DNA of 64,000 nt from positions 682,001 through 746,000 of the forward strand of contig CM038917.1 in NCBI GenBank assembly GCA_021904315.1, given 5' to 3'. The stretch's first letter is position 1; every line of letters starts with the position of its first letter. The DNA comes from Sphagnum magellanicum (lineage: Eukaryota; Streptophyta; Sphagnopsida; Sphagnales; Sphagnaceae). Made by a program: the position numbers and the translations under genes. The notes beneath the pieces were generated by a model. It was not told the origin of the DNA. It saw only the letters and a program-made list of their open reading frames with translations, and searched no databases. Positions 61,150 to 64,000 of this stretch are shown piece after piece.

Positions 61150-64000
61150 ATGGGGTGTTCGAGCTCAAAAGTGGAGAATGAAGAGGTAGTTGCCAGATGC
61201 AGGGCAAGGAAGCGATTCTTGAAGCAGGCAATGTACAGAAGGCATGTTTTCGCAGCTTCTCATGCTCAGTATGTTGTGGCATTGAAAGGAGCTGGATCTG
61301 CTTTCAGACAGTTTGCTGAAGGAGAGGTGAAGGATCCAGCAGCCTCCTTATCTTCTCCTGCTGCTTTGTTTCTCCCAGAAACCCCAACCACTTCTCCTCC
61401 TGCTTCTCTTCCAATGCCATTGCCACCACCACCACCACCACCCATGTCTCCAACCATCTCATCACCCATCGTCCCTCCTACCCTTCTTCCCCCTCTGTCT
61501 CCTCCTCATCTGGAGCTTCCAAGTGAATCTCCTCTCTCTCGAAGGAGGGCTTCTCCACCACCTCATGCTTTGAAAAGGCCAAACCCTGATGCAGTAGTCC
61601 TGAATGGAATTCCGAAAGCACACCTGAAGAACCCAATTCGGGCAAACAGTTCTCCAGGAGCTACTTTGAGAATGGAAGACAAATTTCTCAACCCACCACC
61701 ACCACCACCACCACCACCACCTCCACTTTCTCCACCTCGAGAAGGAATGCCACCTCTTCCTCCACCGGCCCGCAGTAGCTGGCAAGACCATTTCCTTGAC
61801 CCCTTCCGCCCATTACCATTTCCTTCCTCTTCTCCTCGTTCTTGTGATGAGCAACAACAACAAGGACATCAACCACAGCAGTGGCGACTGCAGGGTGGTG
61901 GTGGTTTAAACGCACCTTGTCGGCTTCGAGATCTACATCTGAAGCAGCTGCAGGAAGACATTTCAGAGCTTGAAGATGTTGATGATGACAATTATGTTGA
62001 TAATGATGATGATGATGTTGATGATGAGGAGGAGCAGGGTGAATTGAAACCCCAGGAAGCAAATCCCATTATAAAGTCACAGCCACAAATGAATGTACAG
62101 CAGCAGCAGCAGCAGCAAGATGATGTGCTTCCCACTAAGCCTGCGGAATTCAAACCAAAACCCATTATGAAGGTGAATGAAAAGAAGACTTCAAAAGATA
62201 TCATATCTGTAGGTAAGGGAAAGGTAGAAAAGATGGTGACGACAGTAGAAGCTCAAAAAGGATTGGCATGCAGATACCATGAGAAGCATGTGGGCCGTGA
62301 CTTACTGGAGGTGCTCAAGGAAGTTGACGACTGCTTTTTGCATGCTGCTGAGAGTGGGGACAAAGTCTCCCAAATGCTCGAGACAGAAAAGGTTCATTAC
62401 AATTCAAGCTTTTCAGGCAGTCTTAAAGGTGAGGTTGATCAATGTTCTTGGTTTCTTGAAGCTCCTTGCCTCACCTTTTCTTTTTCACTGGCAACATCTC
62501 AATTACCTATCAGGTGAATCCACACAGTGCTCATCTTGGGCTAGCTGAGAATACAAAAAAAAAAAAAGCATTTGTATCCTTCGAGAAGCTGCTGGTTCTA
62601 ATCCAAGGACTGCTGTTTGCATTTGCAGGAGTGGGAGAATCAGCTAGGACGTTAAATGTGTCTTTCCGAAGACTGTCACTCAGGTCAGCAGCAGAGACGC
62701 CTCCTCCCCATCAACATAGAAATGGCAACCGCATTGCTTTATATAGTGAAGAATCTGCTAGGATATCGAGCATTCGAAGCCTTAGCAGCTTGAGCAGAGG
62801 AGCATGGACAAATGATGACAGTGGGTTGACTGGCAGCAGCCATGCTTCCACTCTAGATAGACTGTATGCATGGGAGAAGAAACTGTACCTAGAAGTGAAG
62901 GTTTGTCTCCTTTTACCTTCTCTCAAGTTTTGAACAAAATGACAACATTTCCATTTTCCATGTTCCAAGAAATTCTAAAGATTCTTGTTTTGAGGATCAA
63001 ACAAATTCTCATCCTTTTGATTTCCAGAAATGTTGATGCAAGAAAATGCTTGGATTTCTCATGAAACAGGAAACAGAAACATTGAGGAATGAGTTTGAGA
63101 AGAAATGTGCTGTGTACAGAAACCAAGACGCAAGGGGTGAAGATCCACTAGCCATTGACAGAACTCGTGCAAAGATTAAAATGCTTCAGACTCGTCTGGG
63201 AGTCGCCATAGAAGCTGTAGAAAGTGCAGCAGCAGCGGTCCAAAAGCTAAGGGATGATGAACTTTACCCACAACTCTTGGAACTCCTTGAAGAGTAAGAC
63301 TTTTTTGCTGGTGACAAATTGCTGTGCCAGTTTATTCTACAACTACCTGCTTGCTTTTCTTCCCATTTCTGTGCCCTTTTGCCAATCAAGCAACCTATTT
63401 AATAGATCAGCTCAGAAGATTGTCCTGTATCTGCACTCAGGGTTTAAGCAGAAACCCTAACTTCAAGGTTTATGTCACGCTCTTAAGCAACAACTTGACC
63501 TTGGGAGGAGAATGGTCTGCATTTCCTGGATTTCAAAACATGTCTGGGACAGTTTGATTAATGGGTTTTAGATGTGTTGGGTTGCATAGTCAATTTCCTT
63601 GAACATGGGATTATCAAGCTTGTCTCTCAGGAATGGGCACTTCAGAACAGATAGTGCAAACTCACCAAGTTTGTGAATGTGTGCACAGGATGATGCACAT
63701 GTGGAAGGAGATTTCCAACTGCCATCAGTCACAGATGAAAGCTGTTGAGGCCATGAGAAGGCTTGACAACTCCACTGCTTTTGAGGCAACCACGAGCTCT
63801 CATCATGACTCCACTGCCCAATTGGAAGTTGCCCTTATCAGGTCAGTTATAATGATTTCCTTCTTCCAGTTGTGGTCTTGAACCTTTCACTTTTCAGGTT
63901 CACTGGCTAGTGTTCCCAAGAAGAAGTTATAAATTTGTGTTTGTTATATTTGGCAGGTGGGTCGAATCCCTGAGAAAACTAGTGATCTCACAGAGAGAGT
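61150..64000 (+). CDS. DUF630/DUF632 protein (NRG2/bZIP-like family), 5' part, cut by window end
   Basis: Plant-specific family; known members include NRG2 of nitrate signalling and leaf-development regulators, membrane- or nucleus-associated. Visible exons are 61150-62428, 62629-62900, 63070-63293, 63689-63841 and 63957-64000 (continuing). All introns are GT/AG with matching phases, giving 657 codons so far. The start MGCSSSKVENEEVVARCRAR is an N-myristoylation/palmitoylation signal heading DUF630 (residues 1 to about 59). A Pro-rich middle follows, with poly-Pro near 92-98 and 182-192, a WQDHFLDPF motif at 211-219 like the family's WDFF motif, an acidic run at 277-295 and poly-Gln at 317-323. 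DUF632 starts near 383 (RDLLEVLKEVDDCFLHAAES), continues with STLDRLYAWEKKLYLEVK across exon 2 and the coiled-coil of exon 3, then MMHMWKEISNCHQSQ in exon 4. The C-terminus is outside the window. Subgroup function cannot be assigned. Confidence 0.92.
61420..61729 (+). repeat. CCA-repeat poly-proline coding tracts
   Basis: Two runs of CCA/CCT codons (about 61423-61443 and 61693-61724) inside exon 1 of the DUF630/632 gene encode poly-Pro. They are length-variable simple repeats within the disordered linker. Confidence 0.85.

Noticed and set aside
61462-62062. Trp/Val/His-rich minus-strand ORFs opposite the DUF630/632 exon 1
   Set aside because: Complement of poly-Pro and poly-Asp codon runs; shadows of the real gene.
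1-64000. CRISPR arrays, operons or prokaryotic defence genes
   Set aside because: All repeats are satellite, minisatellite or transposon-like, and all genes are intron-bearing plant genes. Nothing resembles spacers or cas genes.

Overview
This is nuclear DNA of a land plant with a large, repeat-rich, AT-rich genome. The evidence is the three gene families present, the GT/AG introns with plant-like T-rich flanks, the TTTAGGG-type interstitial telomeric motifs, and many decayed LTR, LINE and DNA transposons. I cannot name the species. Sparse genes in a sea of old transposons would suit a fern, lycophyte or gymnosperm, but this is inference.

Three protein-coding genes are well supported. (1) 17222-20139 (+) is a two-exon GT47 exostosin-type glycosyltransferase of the MUR3/XLT2 group. 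Its Golgi signal anchor lies in a small first exon. (2) 22979-30381 (-) is a complete 23-exon plastidial class II starch branching enzyme. I joined all exons by hand with consistent phases to give 838 residues. (3) 61150 to the window end (+) is the 5' part of a DUF630/DUF632 protein with an N-myristoylation start; five exons are visible and the last is cut by the window edge. Genes 1 and 2 converge across about 2.8 kb. I see no functional link between the three genes.

Layout: 1-16.5 kb is gene-free. It holds a decayed Ty3/gypsy element (minus strand, about 1.5-4 kb), a decayed Ty1/copia gag (about 11.8-13.3 kb), a near-perfect palindromic MITE at 8.33-8.46 kb and a CCTAGGTTAACC-rich block. 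16.5-31.8 kb is the gene-rich part, with minisatellites inside introns (40 bp and 42 bp units) and upstream of the branching enzyme (53 bp unit). 32-35.3 kb is a decayed LINE (minus strand). 36.6-37.5 and 50.3-51.3 kb are two same-strand, diverged copies of one LTR with its polypurine tract. 43.8 and 52 kb hold Harbinger-like transposase remnants. 46.4-48 kb holds a three-copy 190 bp repeat followed by a GC-richer ORF island with one in-frame stop. 55.4-57.1 kb holds a MITE and members of a dispersed repeat that also occurs at 31.6 kb. 59.9-60.4 kb holds a triplicated repeat about 0.7 kb upstream of gene 3, each copy carrying a TGACTCA bZIP-type site.

I did not find a clearly new biological system. 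The most notable items are the regulatory-looking triplication, the intronic and promoter minisatellites, the coding-like island at 47.6-48.0 kb and the unequal decay of the two LTR copies.
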